Shown here one piece after another: positions 12,701 to 64,000 of a stretch of 64,000 nucleotides of DNA. The notes beneath the pieces were generated by a model that was not told where the DNA came from, did no database searches, and saw only the letters and a program-made list of their open reading frames with translations. Position numbers and translations under genes: made by a program. The stretch lies in the NCBI GenBank assembly GCA_964007475.1, contig OZ023274.1:37255860-37319859 (forward strand). Reading direction: 5' to 3'. The DNA comes from Hybos culiciformis (taxonomy: Eukaryota; Arthropoda; Insecta; Diptera; Hybotidae). The first letter of the stretch is position 1. Every line of letters begins with the position of its first letter.

Positions 12701-12772
12701 ACAGTATGGCTTAGTGGCTACAACATCAGACTGTAAGTCTGAAGGTGCCTGGTTCGATTCCCAATGACAAGA
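12701..12772 (+). repeat. tRNA-Tyr-like sequence, probably a SINE head
   Basis: A near-perfect A box (TGGCTTAGTGG, 12707-12717) and B box (GGTTCGATTCC, 12751-12761) flank an anticodon arm with a perfect 5-bp stem (TCAGA/TCTGA) and loop CTGTAAG, giving anticodon GTA (Tyr). The T stem is broken and the 5' and 3' ends do not pair as an acceptor stem, so it is not a functional tRNA gene as it stands. A tRNA-derived SINE head or tRNA pseudogene fits best; an intact internal pol III promoter is visible. Confidence 0.65.
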
Positions 12773-12824
12773 TTTTTTAATTTCAAATATATGTATATAT
12801 AGGGCCCAATATTACAAGCAAAAA

Positions 12825-14245
12825 AAGCTACGGTTAGATCGTGCCGGAGCAAAATACACAAACATTTTTTTTTTTTTCAAAATAGGTAGCTCCGGTGAAT
12901 TTAATATTAACTGAAAAAAATTTTTTGGGTGGGGAGCTACGGTAAGGTCGTGTCGGAGAAAAATATACGAAAATTTTTTTTTTTTAAATAGGTAGCTCCG
13001 GTGAAATTAATATTATTTAAAAAAAATTTTTTGGGTGGGGAGCTACGGTTAGGTCGTGCCGGAGCAAAATATACGAAAATTTTGTTTTTTCCGGTGAAAT
13101 TAATATTAACTGAAAACAATTTTTTGGGTGGGGAGCTACGGTTAGGTCGTGCCGGAGCAAAATATACGAAATTTTTTTTTAAATAGGTAGCTCCGGTGAA
13201 ATTAATATTAACCGAAAAAAAATGTTTGGGTGGGGAGCTACGGTTAGGTCGTGCCGGAGCAAAATATACGAAATTTTTGTTTTTTTCAAAATAGGTACAT
13301 AGCTCCGGTGAAATTGATATTAACTGAAAAAAATGTTTTGGGTTGGGAGCTACGGTTAGGTCGTGCCGGAGCAAAATATACCAATAATTTTTTTTTTTCA
13401 AAATAGGTAGCTCCGGTGAAATTAATATAACTGAAAAAAAATTTTTGGGTTTGGAGCTACGGTTAGGTCGTGCCGGAGCAAAATATACGAACATTTTTTT
13501 TTTTTTTAATAGGTAGCTCCGGTGAAATTAATATTATTTGAAAAAAATTTTTTGGGTGGGGAGCTACGGTTAAGTCGTGCCGGAGCAAAATATACGAAAT
13601 TTTTTTTTTTTTTGAATAAGTAGCTCCGGTGAAATTAAGATTACCAGCCGAAAAATTTTGGGTGGGGAGGTACGGTTAGGTCGAGCCGGAGCAAAATAAA
13701 CGAAAAAAAATTTTTTTTTTAATAGGTAGCTCCGGTGAAATTAATATTGCCTGAAAAAAAATTTTGGGTGGAGAGCTACGGTTAGGTCGTGCCGGAGCAA
13801 AATATACGAATTTTATTTTTTTTTTTTAAATAGGTAGCTCTGGTGAAATTAAGATTACCAGACGAAAAATTTTTGGGCAGGGAGGTACGGTTAGGTCGTG
13901 CCGGAGCAAAATATACGAAATTTTTTTTTTTTTTTTTCAAAATAGGTAGCTCCGGTGAAATTAATATTACCTGAAAAAAAAATTTTGTGTGGGGAGCTAC
14001 GGTTAGGTCGTGCCGGAGTAAAATATACGAAAAATTATTTTTTCAAAATAGGTAGCTTCGGTGAAATTAATATTACCTGAAAAAAAATTTTTGGTTAGGG
14101 AGCTACGGTTAGGTCGTGCCCGAGCAAAATATACGAAAAAAAATTTTTTTTAATAGGTAGCTCCGGTGAAATTAAGATTACCTGAAAAAAAAATTTTGGA
14201 TAGGGAGCTACGGTTAGGTCGTGCTGGAGCAAAATATACGAAAAT
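12825..14245. repeat. Satellite-like array, about 14 units of about 105 bp
   Basis: GCTACGGTTAGGTCGTGCCG recurs with small changes near 12829, 12939, 13041, 13136, 13237, 13349, 13458, 13563, 13670, 13774, 13883, 13996, 14101 and 14207. Each unit contains CCGGAGC, then an A/T-rich spacer of about 25-45 bp, then GCTCCGG, so each can form a 7-bp-stem hairpin, followed by TGAAATTAATATTA and a poly-A/T run ending TTTTGGGTGGGGA. Length variation is mostly in the homopolymer runs. The repeated FAPARPNRSS peptide readable on the minus strand is a by-product. Confidence 0.92.
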
Positions 14246-14310
14246 TTTTTTGAAGTTTATACTTCTTTAGCCGCGTTGTGCGTTTTTTTGGTAGAGGGTA
14301 AAATATTTTA
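14245..14310. repeat. Boundary module, copy 3 (shortened)
   Basis: Carries GAAGTTTATACTTCTTTAGC CGCGTT and GGTAGAGGGTAAAA, then diverges. It ends the 105-bp array. An inverted partial copy of its first half (AAGTATAAACTTC) lies at 14376-14388. Confidence 0.7.
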
Positions 14311-16046
14311 ATTTCCATTTTGTACTCAGCAGCCCATCATTTGTAGCCACTGTTATTGCATATTTTAAATCTTTAAGTATAAACTTCTGTAGGCAGTTCT
14401 CTGACTGCTTCGTGTGTTTTTTTAATTTCTTGATTAAAATTATTACTATCCTTATCCTTCGTTTGTTTATTCAAACGTGCCACTGCTGAACGTGTCATTG
14501 GCATTTTAGTATTTTTTTTTTCAGGCAGGATTCAGCAGCAAACAAGTTGCACAATACAATATGTTCCCTTTCCCGCTATTTGTTAATATGTTAATTTTGA
14601 TTGACTATTGACAATATAACTGAAGAAGCTGAACGGAATGATGGTTCATTTGTTTATAGATGATGGCAATCAGGCATGCAGGTACTCGAGTCTCGAAGCA
14701 CAGGATAACACAATTATTAACTACATAAATAATAATTAATTATAGAGAGACAGAGTACAGAGATATCAAAATAATTTACATTATAAATTTTTTTTTTTTT
14801 TTTGAAATTTTTTCTTAGCCTTTTTTTGGCAGTCGACAGTCGTCAAACAATGTAAGCAAAATAATTCAAAATAATGCTGCAGTTACGCTCGAATTTTATG
14901 AAGATGTTGTTGAAATGAGCTGAGTATAATATCAAGTATAATCAGTAAAATGAATTGAGATAACTATATTTTTGTGCTATCACATTTATAAATTATTCAT
15001 TTATATATATTTTTAAATCATTACAAATATTCATAAATCAATCAAAATTTCAGAATAGATTCAATTTTTTTTTTGCTTTCTGAGTACTCGTAGAGTAATA
15101 TCAAAAAATATGTATTATCTAGAAATTTCAGTCCTATACAAATTGTACAAATTGAATTTTTTATTTTTTTTTCATAATTATTGATATCCCAAAAAAATAG
15201 AGAACATAAAATTTCTCTATTTTGTTTTTTTTTATACTCACAAAAAAAGCAAAATACAAATACATAGAAAAAATAAATAATGCACAATATCAATAATAAA
15301 TAAAAATTTAGAATTTATTTTTATCACTACTGGCAAAAAATTAATTGAAGAGAATGTTTTTGAGAAATTTTTTTCTTTGTTCTCTCCGAATAATAAGACT
15401 GGGATATCAATCTAATTTTTTTAAACATTTTAAAATTTGAACTTTTTGTATGGACTGAATTTCTCTTATTTATACTTACTTTATGGTAATATGTTCGCAT
15501 TTTTAGTCGTTTGTGTTTGCACGACTTATATAAATGGAACTGCTGATACCTCTTATCGCGCCGACTTTTTATTAATGAATTAAAAGTTGATTAAAAGTTA
15601 CTTTGTATTAAACCGTAAGCCACTGTAAACTTTTGTTGATGACATCATGAAATATTTTAAAATTTTAATTAAGCAATTAGGCCGGAACTGGATCGAAAAA
15701 AATGTATGTAATTTATGAAAAATAGTATCATGGAGTAAAATATACTTTTGGCCAGAACTACCGAAATGCAATTCACAAAATATAACGTTATTTTTTCAAA
15801 AAACCTGTATAATTGTAGAGAAATATTAAATAATTTGATACAACTTTTTCAAGTAGGAAATAACTAATGGGGATTAGCTCTATTTCATTGTATATATTGC
15901 ATACATTTTGTTCAATTTTCGCTCTTCTTTATAAATACTATCAATAATGGAGCTGAACGACAGCTGTAATTTTTCGTACTAAGTTGTATTAAATTATCCT
16001 TCTGTATATGTATACTATATTTCTCTGTGGTATAAATACGACAAAC
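14311..16046. other. Intergenic DNA, no confident gene
   Basis: Mostly AT-rich sequence. A 43-codon minus-strand open frame (14504-14373, starting MPMTRSAVARLNKQ) has a less simple composition than its surroundings, but has no splice partner or homolog that I recognise. The remainder (14520-16046) has T-rich runs and no recognisable element. Confidence 0.35.
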
Positions 16047-16213
16047 CCTCCAGTTAGCGTTGCCAGGTTTTGAAAACTCAAAAGGAGGACATGTACATGA
16101 TGAAAAAAAAACTCATTTAAACTAAAACAATTCATTTATTACATGAGTAGTAGCACCAGTCATGCTTTCCTGCCGGTTCGTACAAATCGTTTAGTCTAAA
16201 TCTTATGGTTCGT

Positions 16214-17333
16214 GGGGGGTGCCTTAAGATCAAGTGACATAAAGTCAATTGATTCTTATTGTTCTAAGAATGAATTGTAAAACAATAAAACAAATTTTGC
16301 CTTTTCTCAAAAAAAATATTTCTTTTTCCGAAAAATTTGGCCTTTTCCAAAAAATTGTATTTCTTCCTGAACTTTTTAATTTTAAATTATTTCTAAGAAT
16401 GAATTGTAAAACAATAAAACAAATTTTGCCCTTTTTCAAAAAAATATTTCTTTTTCCGAAAAATTTGGCCTTTTCCAAAAAATTGTATTTCTTCCTGAAC
16501 TTTTTAATTTTAACACGTTGACGACCGAGGCGATCAGGCTAGGGGTGGCCACAAACCAGATGGGTAAATTTTGATGAAATGAGTTAATTATAGCTCAATG
16601 TTAGAATAAAATAAAAACACATACAGAAAAACCACACAAAGAAAATAACAACTTGGTATTTCCCCTAAACCGAAAAAAAAATTCAATAGAATCGGTAAAC
16701 CAATAAAGAAACTATAATAAACTAATTGCATATAAAATGGAGACGCACATATGCGTCTTCGGTTTATGGTGAAAACCACAGGACGCATATATGCGTCCTG
16801 TGGTCGTCAACGCGTTAAGTTATTTTCGACATTACTTAATTTTTATAATTTTAAGTTATTTTTCGACATTAATTCATTATTCGATTTAATTTCGTTATGA
16901 ACGAATATCGATTTTTTATGCGTGAGGTGCGGGTGGAAAAGGCCAAATTTGTCGGAAAAAGAAAAATTTTTTTGGGATTGTCAATTGACTTTATGTGTTC
17001 TTCTAAAATATGACTTAAAATCAAGATCTAAAGTGACATAAAGTCAATTGACCTTATGTCACATTTTAGAAAAAGACATAAAATCAATTGACTTTTTGTC
17101 GTTTTGAAAGTGACTTACAATCTATTTATTGAACATTATATATATATTTTGACTTTATGTCACTTTTAATTTTTTTTTGCAAAGCGACATAAAGTCATTT
17201 GACTTTAGGTCACTTTAAATCTTGACTTTATGTATCATTTTAGAAAAAGACATAAAATCAATTGACTTTATGTCACTTTGAAAGTGACTTAAAGTCAATT
17301 GACCTTATGTCACTTGATTTTAAGGCACCCCCC
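16214..17333. mobile_element. TIR element with 9-bp target duplication (Mutator- or Merlin-like), middle layer
   Basis: Ends begin GGGGGGTGCCTTAAGATCAA at 16214 and, inverted, GGGGGGTGCCTTAAAATCAA at 17333; the TIR runs about 39 bp with two mismatches. It is flanked by ATGGTTCGT on both sides (16205-16213, 17334-17342), a 9-bp duplication. Inside, many copies of GTGACATAAAGTCAATTGAC and its complement make palindromic blocks at about 17030-17105 and 17150-17310. A 125-bp segment is directly duplicated (about 16262-16386 and 16393-16515). No transposase is present. Nine-bp duplications with G-rich ends suit Mutator-like or Merlin elements; I cannot choose. Confidence 0.85.
16514..16814. mobile_element. 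piggyBac-like MITE, inner layer
   Basis: 301 bp with TIRs CACGTTGACGACC and GGTCGTCAACGCG (12 of 13 match), flanked by TTAA at 16510-16513 and 16815-16818. TTAA duplication is the piggyBac signature. There is no coding capacity. Next to its right end is a perfect 28-bp palindrome (16776-16803, centred on CGCATATATGCG), preceded by a related GACGCACATATGCGTC at 16742-16757. Confidence 0.85.
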
Positions 17334-17831
17334 ATGGTTCGTGCGACCGGCTATTTGAAATAATTTTAAATGATTTAATTAATTTTTAATTAATTTATTG
17401 ATTTTTAATTTTAATGTTTTTTTTATGCATACTAAATTTCAGTTGTATATAAATAATATTTATTTTTTTAAATTAATTAGTGAATTAATAAAAAAAAGTG
17501 GGTTTCATGCTGTTTAATTTTTTTAGTATACTATTTCCTTGCAAAATAATTTCACTGCGAACCAGTTGATGAAATTTTGGGAAATAATCACTCAGAACAG
17601 TAGCACCATTAAAAATTATAATATGTACACAAAACAAAAGAAAAAGAACTTTAGTTATTCACAAAAGAAAATAAATCGAGAAAATAAAGCGAGCAACAGG
17701 GTAACTACGATAATTTTTTTGTAAATTTCAATATGGAGGACATTTAAGCCTTTTTGGAGGACGGATATTTTAAGTAGTAAATGGAGGACTGTCCTCCCTA
17801 AAGGAGGACGCCTGGCAACGCTACCTCCAGT

Positions 17832-20800
17832 TGTTCTTAGCATTAAAATCCTGAATTTTATAATAGTTTAATGATAATCGTTACTCATGGCCATTTAATT
17901 ATAAGAAATTAATTCTTTCTATAAAAGTAATTTAGAACGTTAATTTGAAACCACTTTTTTTTTTCTATCATATCCCTAAATACCTATTCTATTTCATTGG
18001 CACATGTGCAGTGCTAATAGTTCTTAGAAATCATAACTATTTATTGAATCAGTTTCTTAAAATTAAGTTACTTATAAAGTTGACTCCTTCAAAAACTAGT
18101 ATAAACCATCAACCAAAGAAAGTCATTTCCGGAATTGAATGACTACGACCATTATCAAAACCAATCTCCATTTGGTAGTTATTAAAATATTCTTTTTTTA
18201 ATTTTTTGTCAAGGAGAAAATTGGGTCTTTTTTTTTTATAGATGCGGTTAAATTCAAAAATTGATACAAGTATCTACTGTTGTTGAAATTAAAAATGAAT
18301 AAAAAATAAAATTGTTGTTATACATAATGTATGTACAATATAAACAATGTTTAACTTTACTTTTTATTTGATTTTTTTTTTGTTTTGTTTTTGTTTTTTT
18401 TTTTTTACAATATATTATATCAAATCGCTTAATTTTATTTTTTTAATTAAAAGTAATTTGAAAAGGTTACATTTTTGAAATTTTTAAACTTATACATTTT
18501 TGTTTTTTAAAGTTTTTAATTTAATATGTTTTCTAAATTTTTTTTTTTGTGTTTTTTTTTTTCTTTTTTGGTAATAGGAGTTTCAGATATAACTTCTTTT
18601 TTTTTTGTATACAATTCTTAAAAAATCAGTCAAACAATTTTAGCTTTATACAATTTTTTTTTTTTTGTATTTTATTGTTTCCAACGATTTCTCAAATTTT
18701 TTAAAAACTTTTTTACTGATTTTAAATTGTAAAAAAAAATTATTAAATTATTACATAAATTTATGTAGTTTTAATTGAATTTTTTTTAATTATCTAACAA
18801 ACTGAACAATCAAAAATCGTAGAGTTAAAAATTTGACATCAGGAATATTGCGTATTACCTATATACGCATTATTATGTATTTATTAAGAATTTTTAATTC
18901 GAGTAATGTGAGCGTGCGAGCATAAAAGTTTGAAGTTATAATAGTTAATATTTGAATTGTGAAAGAAAAGTTTTCGGTTTTTTTTATATTAATTATAGTT
19001 ATAGAATTCATAAATAGTGGTAGTGGTGAACTAATATTACATTATGATTTTAGAATAAGTAGAATTGTACATACTTTTTAGCACATATAATTTTTCATTT
19101 CGAAAGAAATATAAAAAGAAAATATAAGAACTGGCTCTTTACTCTAAGTGTGTTGGATATAGTGGATACAGGTTTTATGACACGATTCTTCAAATAGGAA
19201 TCAGAATTTCTTTTCCTCTTGTCATTCCTAGCCGAGAATACTGATTGAATGAATATTATGGGTACACAATTTTATTCGACGATTTTTGATTGTTTGAGCT
19301 GATAATCTGAATGTTTGAATCACAACATTATTTTTCACGAAAAAATTTATATTAATGAAATGGATAATAACTTTAGAAGGTGAGAAATACAAATAAGATC
19401 TGTATAATTAATACTTTTTTCATCTTCATACATTCATATTAAGAATAAGATTTCGATTTTTAAAGAAATTTTAATTTTTTATATCATTGAGGATAAATTT
19501 ATAAAAGTATTTGTTCTTCTTGAATTATTTGCCAGATTAATGATAAAATTGCTTCAATTTTTAATTAAAATGCTTAATTAAAATATGCCGTGCAAATATT
19601 TTTTGCTCAATTAGATGAAAGAAATGTTTGAATTATAGGCAACATTCATTGCCCACTTAAATTGTGAACATATTAAATCTTTAAAATTATCTTTACAAAA
19701 ATTACGAGATTTTATAAAATTACTTTTTTCAAAATAAAGTTTGTTATAAAGAACTTCTAAGCTTTCGCATTTATTAATAAGGTACTCAATGGTTATGTAC
19801 CTATAGTATGTATATTATATAATTCAAAATATAAATATTCAAAGTTATAAATTTTGTCGTGAATAAATAATAATTTTTTTTCTATTAAAAGTGAAGATCG
19901 ATCGTTTTTTTTTGCTTTTTCTATTATTTGGCCCGTTTGAGATTATAAGTCACCCTTGTTTAAAAATTTGTGATTTAGAATTTGCAAAGATTAGGTAAAA
20001 TTACCAAGATAGATTTTTTTTACCACTTACATGTATGTATATTGTTTTGTTTTTTTTTTTTAAATATATAATAAATTAAAAATAAAATTTTAAATATAAA
20101 TTTAAAATACGACTTTTTATACACTTGATCATGACGGAATGGTTTAAATTTTGGCAATCTCAACATATTTTAATTGGAAAATTCAATTCCAACATTTATT
20201 TTGGACTTAGGAAAATTTGACATACATAGATAATAAATTATTATTTTATTGCCTTATATATTATAATTATTTTTTTTTCTCTTAATCTAAAATCTAAAAA
20301 AACAAAAGAAGTTAATTGCCAACAAAATACTTCGTTTTCATCCACAAAATGTTTTCTAGGAAATTAACCGTCAAAAGTTAAACATTATATCATTCTTTTA
20401 GTTATAATATCATGAATGAAGCTTTTATGTTGTGTTGTGTAAAGCTTTTATCTCGATAATTGACTCTGGGTTATTGTTATGTTATTATTTTTTTTACTTT
20501 AAATGAGCTTGTGATCATACAAGGAGTAATCTTGACGAATAGAATAATAATTTTGTTCTAACTTTGAGAAAATATTTCGAATTAGATTTTTTATTTTTGT
20601 CTTGAAAAAATCAAAATTTTTTACCAAATTTTATTCATTCATAATATATAATATATTTCTATTTTATTTGTTATGACTATATTTATTTTTTATAATGTTC
20701 CTTTATATAATAACACTAAAATTAAGGTATGGGTTCGAAACTTTAATCTGCTCTCCTGAAAAGAACCTAAAATCGAGCTATGTTGTTATGCCTTGTAACC

Positions 20801-21257
20801 ACAAATTCATATTATGCAATTTCAATTTACTTAATTTAGCCAATTCATAATCATTTTACCAAAATATAACTGATCGATTTTTTTTCTTCTTTTTGAAGAG
20901 CGCGGTGTCAATAACAACAATAATAAACCAATATTATTCGCTGGTATGATATCATTACATAACGAGAGATTTCGAAAATCCGTCATCCTACGTAAAACAT
21001 TACGTATCATTGTAATACGCGAATTTGAAAATTTAATAAATTTTTCGGGCGAAAAATATTAATTATGTAATTTGTAAAAATTGTTTTTTTTTTTGTCTAA
21101 AAAGAAAATATTAAAGTTGACAAACTTAATGGTTTTTATTAACATAAAAAATAAAAATTTATTGAAATATTTTGAAAAAATTGTGCTAAATATTATATTA
21201 AAAATTTATGAAGTTTTCCTTATCAAAAGAAGGTACGCCTAATGTGTTGATAATATG
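17832..21257. other. Intergenic and calcium-channel 3' flank, no gene recognised
   Basis: AT-rich sequence with long T runs (about 18360-18800). On the minus strand AATAAA signals fall at about 21158-21163 and 21135-21140, 95-123 bp past the channel stop, and are candidate poly(A) sites. I see no further coding sequence or transposon ends. Confidence 0.35.
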
Positions 21258-62441
<41,184 letters not shown>

Positions 62442-63800
62442 CTATATTTAAAAAAATAAAAATAAAATAAATTAAAATTAGAATTTGGAAAACTATTTTC
62501 TACAAGAAAACTATTTTCCCACAAGAAACTTATTGCATAAATTTCCATTTTAATTTCATATTTGTTAACATAAAAAAAATTAAAAACAAAAAAGATTTCT
62601 TTTCAGATGCCTTAAAAAAATCTAAAATCTAAGGTTGTTTATATGTATTTAACATAAATTTTCACCCTCAATAAAAAAAAAAAAAAATGAAATTTCTGAA
62701 ATACAAAATAATAAAAAAATATTATTCAAATTGGCACGTCTTTTTTCGCGCTTGATAAGTTTATTTTATGGACAAGGTAATACTTTTAATACATAACAAT
62801 ATTAAAAAAAAAAAGAAAAAATCTTTTTTTACCCTCAACTTTTTTTTTTTTATTTTTTATTTTTAATAAATGGAGGAGCATTATTATGATGAGAAACCAG
62901 AAAAAAAAATTTTTTCTACACATTTTAGTATAAAGGTATAAAATTGAATGATTTTTTTTTTATCATCAACAGGTAAAATTTTGTGTGTTTTTCTTTTTCA
63001 TGAAATAAAAATAAAAAAAAAAAAAAGTATTTCATTAAATGTTAGGGAAAAATTATCTTTATAAGCTTTTCGTGATGACAAGTAAGTAAAAATAAAGAAA
63101 AATTTGTGAGGTAAAATCAGAGCCTTTTTGCCTAAAGGATATTATTCTCATTAGAATTTTCACCTTGTTTTATTTGTGCTGTCTATTTAGTTTTACATAT
63201 TTTTGCCTGTAGAAATTCGTTAATTTATAGAAAAAGAAAATGATTTTAAGAATCAGTAGTATAATAAGTTTAAATCTATTATAGACAAAAATCTTAATCG
63301 ACAAGTCTAGAATTTTATTTATGAATAAAACTACTATAAAACTATATTAAAGTTTCTATTAACATAATTTTGTTTTGTATAAAAAATATTGTAAGGAATA
63401 ATATTACATAATTGTTATTGTTTTTTTCGTTTTTATCGAAGTTTTTTTATGTTTTCTATTGTATATAAATAATAATCAAAGTTTCAAATCTATAGTCACG
63501 ATTATAAACAAAAGTAGTCATATAGTTGACTGTTTTTTTTTTTTAATTATACACAGATCGAACTAAATGAAATATAACCATGTTATTGACCGTGCAATCT
63601 TTTTTGACCCATTATTTAGAATTTAAATAAATAAAGAGTCTTTCAATAAGAACTTTTTTTTTCTATTTGTAATAAATGAGAGAGATATTATAGCAGTTTT
63701 TATGACATTTCTTTAAAAGAAGAGTGAACCTGATGTGTACCTGATGATATAAATGTGTCAATTAAACGACGTTACAGCAAGTAGATTTATGCAGAAGTAC
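62442..63800. other. AT-rich region upstream of the channel exon, no exon found
   Basis: Begins with the acceptor of the 60234-62441 exon, so at least the first part is intron. I searched the minus strand for an ATG exon ending in phase 1 at a GT and found no convincing candidate. The channel start is probably beyond the window. Confidence 0.4.
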
Positions 63801-63926
63801 TGCGTGGCCTATTTACATAAGGATTTGGTTCTAAAGGTTATGAAGTTCAGCGCGTTATTCTAATGGTTATGAAGTTCAGAACTATAGCCAGCACATTGAA
63901 GAAGATGATGGCTATTGAGAAAAGCT

Positions 63927-64000
63927 CATTTTTCCGATGAAGTTCAGTTTCACTGAAATGGTTGTGTTAACAAGCCAAATTGTTGAATTTGGACTTCAGA
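63927..64000 (+). pseudogene. Decayed mariner/IS630-type transposase fragment, cut by the window edge
   Basis: The frame from 63927 reads HFSDEVQFH, stop, NGCVNKPNC, stop, IWTS. FSDE...NG.VNKQNCRIW is typical of insect Tc1/mariner-like transposases around the second catalytic aspartate. Two stops make it non-functional. Upstream sequence (about 63760-63926) may belong to the same relic, out of frame. Confidence 0.5.

Larger units (their letters stand above)
16055..17823. mobile_element. hAT-like non-autonomous transposon (outer layer of a three-level nest)
   Basis: Terminal inverted repeats TAGCGTTGCCAGG (16055-16067) and CCTGGCAACGCTA (17811-17823) are perfect, and are flanked by identical 8-bp duplications CCTCCAGT (16047-16054 and 17824-17831). 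Eight-bp duplications with TAG-type ends are characteristic of the hAT superfamily. Without the nested insertion it is about 640 bp and has no transposase. Its right end has several GGAGGAC boxes, including a GGAGGACTGTCCTCC palindrome. Confidence 0.88.

Noticed and set aside
12701..12772. Functional tRNA-Tyr gene
   Set aside because: The acceptor and T stems do not pair and there is no Tyr intron; the tRNA-derived SINE interpretation fits better.
12937..13494. Minus-strand open frame with repeated FAPARPNRSS peptide
   Set aside because: It is a translation of the 105-bp satellite units; homopolymer runs change the frame between units and no start or splice context supports it.
12825..14245. 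CRISPR-like regular repeat
   Set aside because: Units abut without unique spacers, vary in length and lie in a eukaryotic genome; a minisatellite explains it.
16245..16521. Open frames on both strands in the nested element
   Set aside because: Produced by a direct duplication of AT-rich transposon sequence, with no transposase similarity.

Overview
This is a window of very AT-rich eukaryotic, almost certainly insect, genomic DNA. All protein genes are split by introns with GT-AG borders. The encoded proteins are closest, as I recall those families, to animal UBE3B and to the insect L-type calcium channel alpha-1 subunit (Drosophila Ca-alpha1D). Introns and intergenic DNA are littered with non-autonomous DNA transposons and minisatellites. 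I cannot name the species.

Layout. Positions 1-2114 show no supportable gene. Positions 2115-8228 (+) hold a complete 12-exon UBE3B-type HECT E3 ubiquitin ligase; the model splices in frame to 1066 residues, against about 1068 in human. Convergent with it, 11602-8677 (-) is a three-exon gene for a 717-residue protein of unrecognised family. Between 11614 and about 14300 lie two tandem arrays: 4 units of about 193-218 bp, then about 14 units of about 105 bp. They are bracketed by three copies of a boundary module and contain two oppositely oriented tRNA-Tyr-like SINE pieces. A three-level nest of transposons occupies 16047-17831: a piggyBac-like MITE inside an element with 9-bp target duplications, inside a hAT-like element. 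Every layer has intact terminal inverted repeats and target-site duplications.

From 62441 down to 21258 (-) runs a roughly 41-kb voltage-gated calcium channel alpha-1 gene of L-type. I resolve 27 constitutive-type coding exons plus two alternative exons; the start codon lies upstream of 62441 and was not found. The exons join without frame breaks into 3052 residues. All four pore glutamates, the S4 segments, the beta-subunit interaction motif, the EF-hand/IQ region and a conserved distal C-terminal segment are visible. Two exon pairs look mutually exclusive: one for the end of the II-III linker and one for segment IIIS5. Its introns carry a hAT relic (43932-44831), a TIR element with CG-rich ends (59714-60194), a large AAAAT pentanucleotide expansion (32611-33074) and a long fold-back hairpin (29730-29881). 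The right edge holds a decayed mariner/IS630-type transposase fragment.

The genes are functionally unrelated neighbours: cytosolic ubiquitin ligation, an unknown basic and partly disordered protein, and plasma-membrane calcium entry. The most notable content is the nested transposons, the bounded satellite block and the duplicated channel exons.
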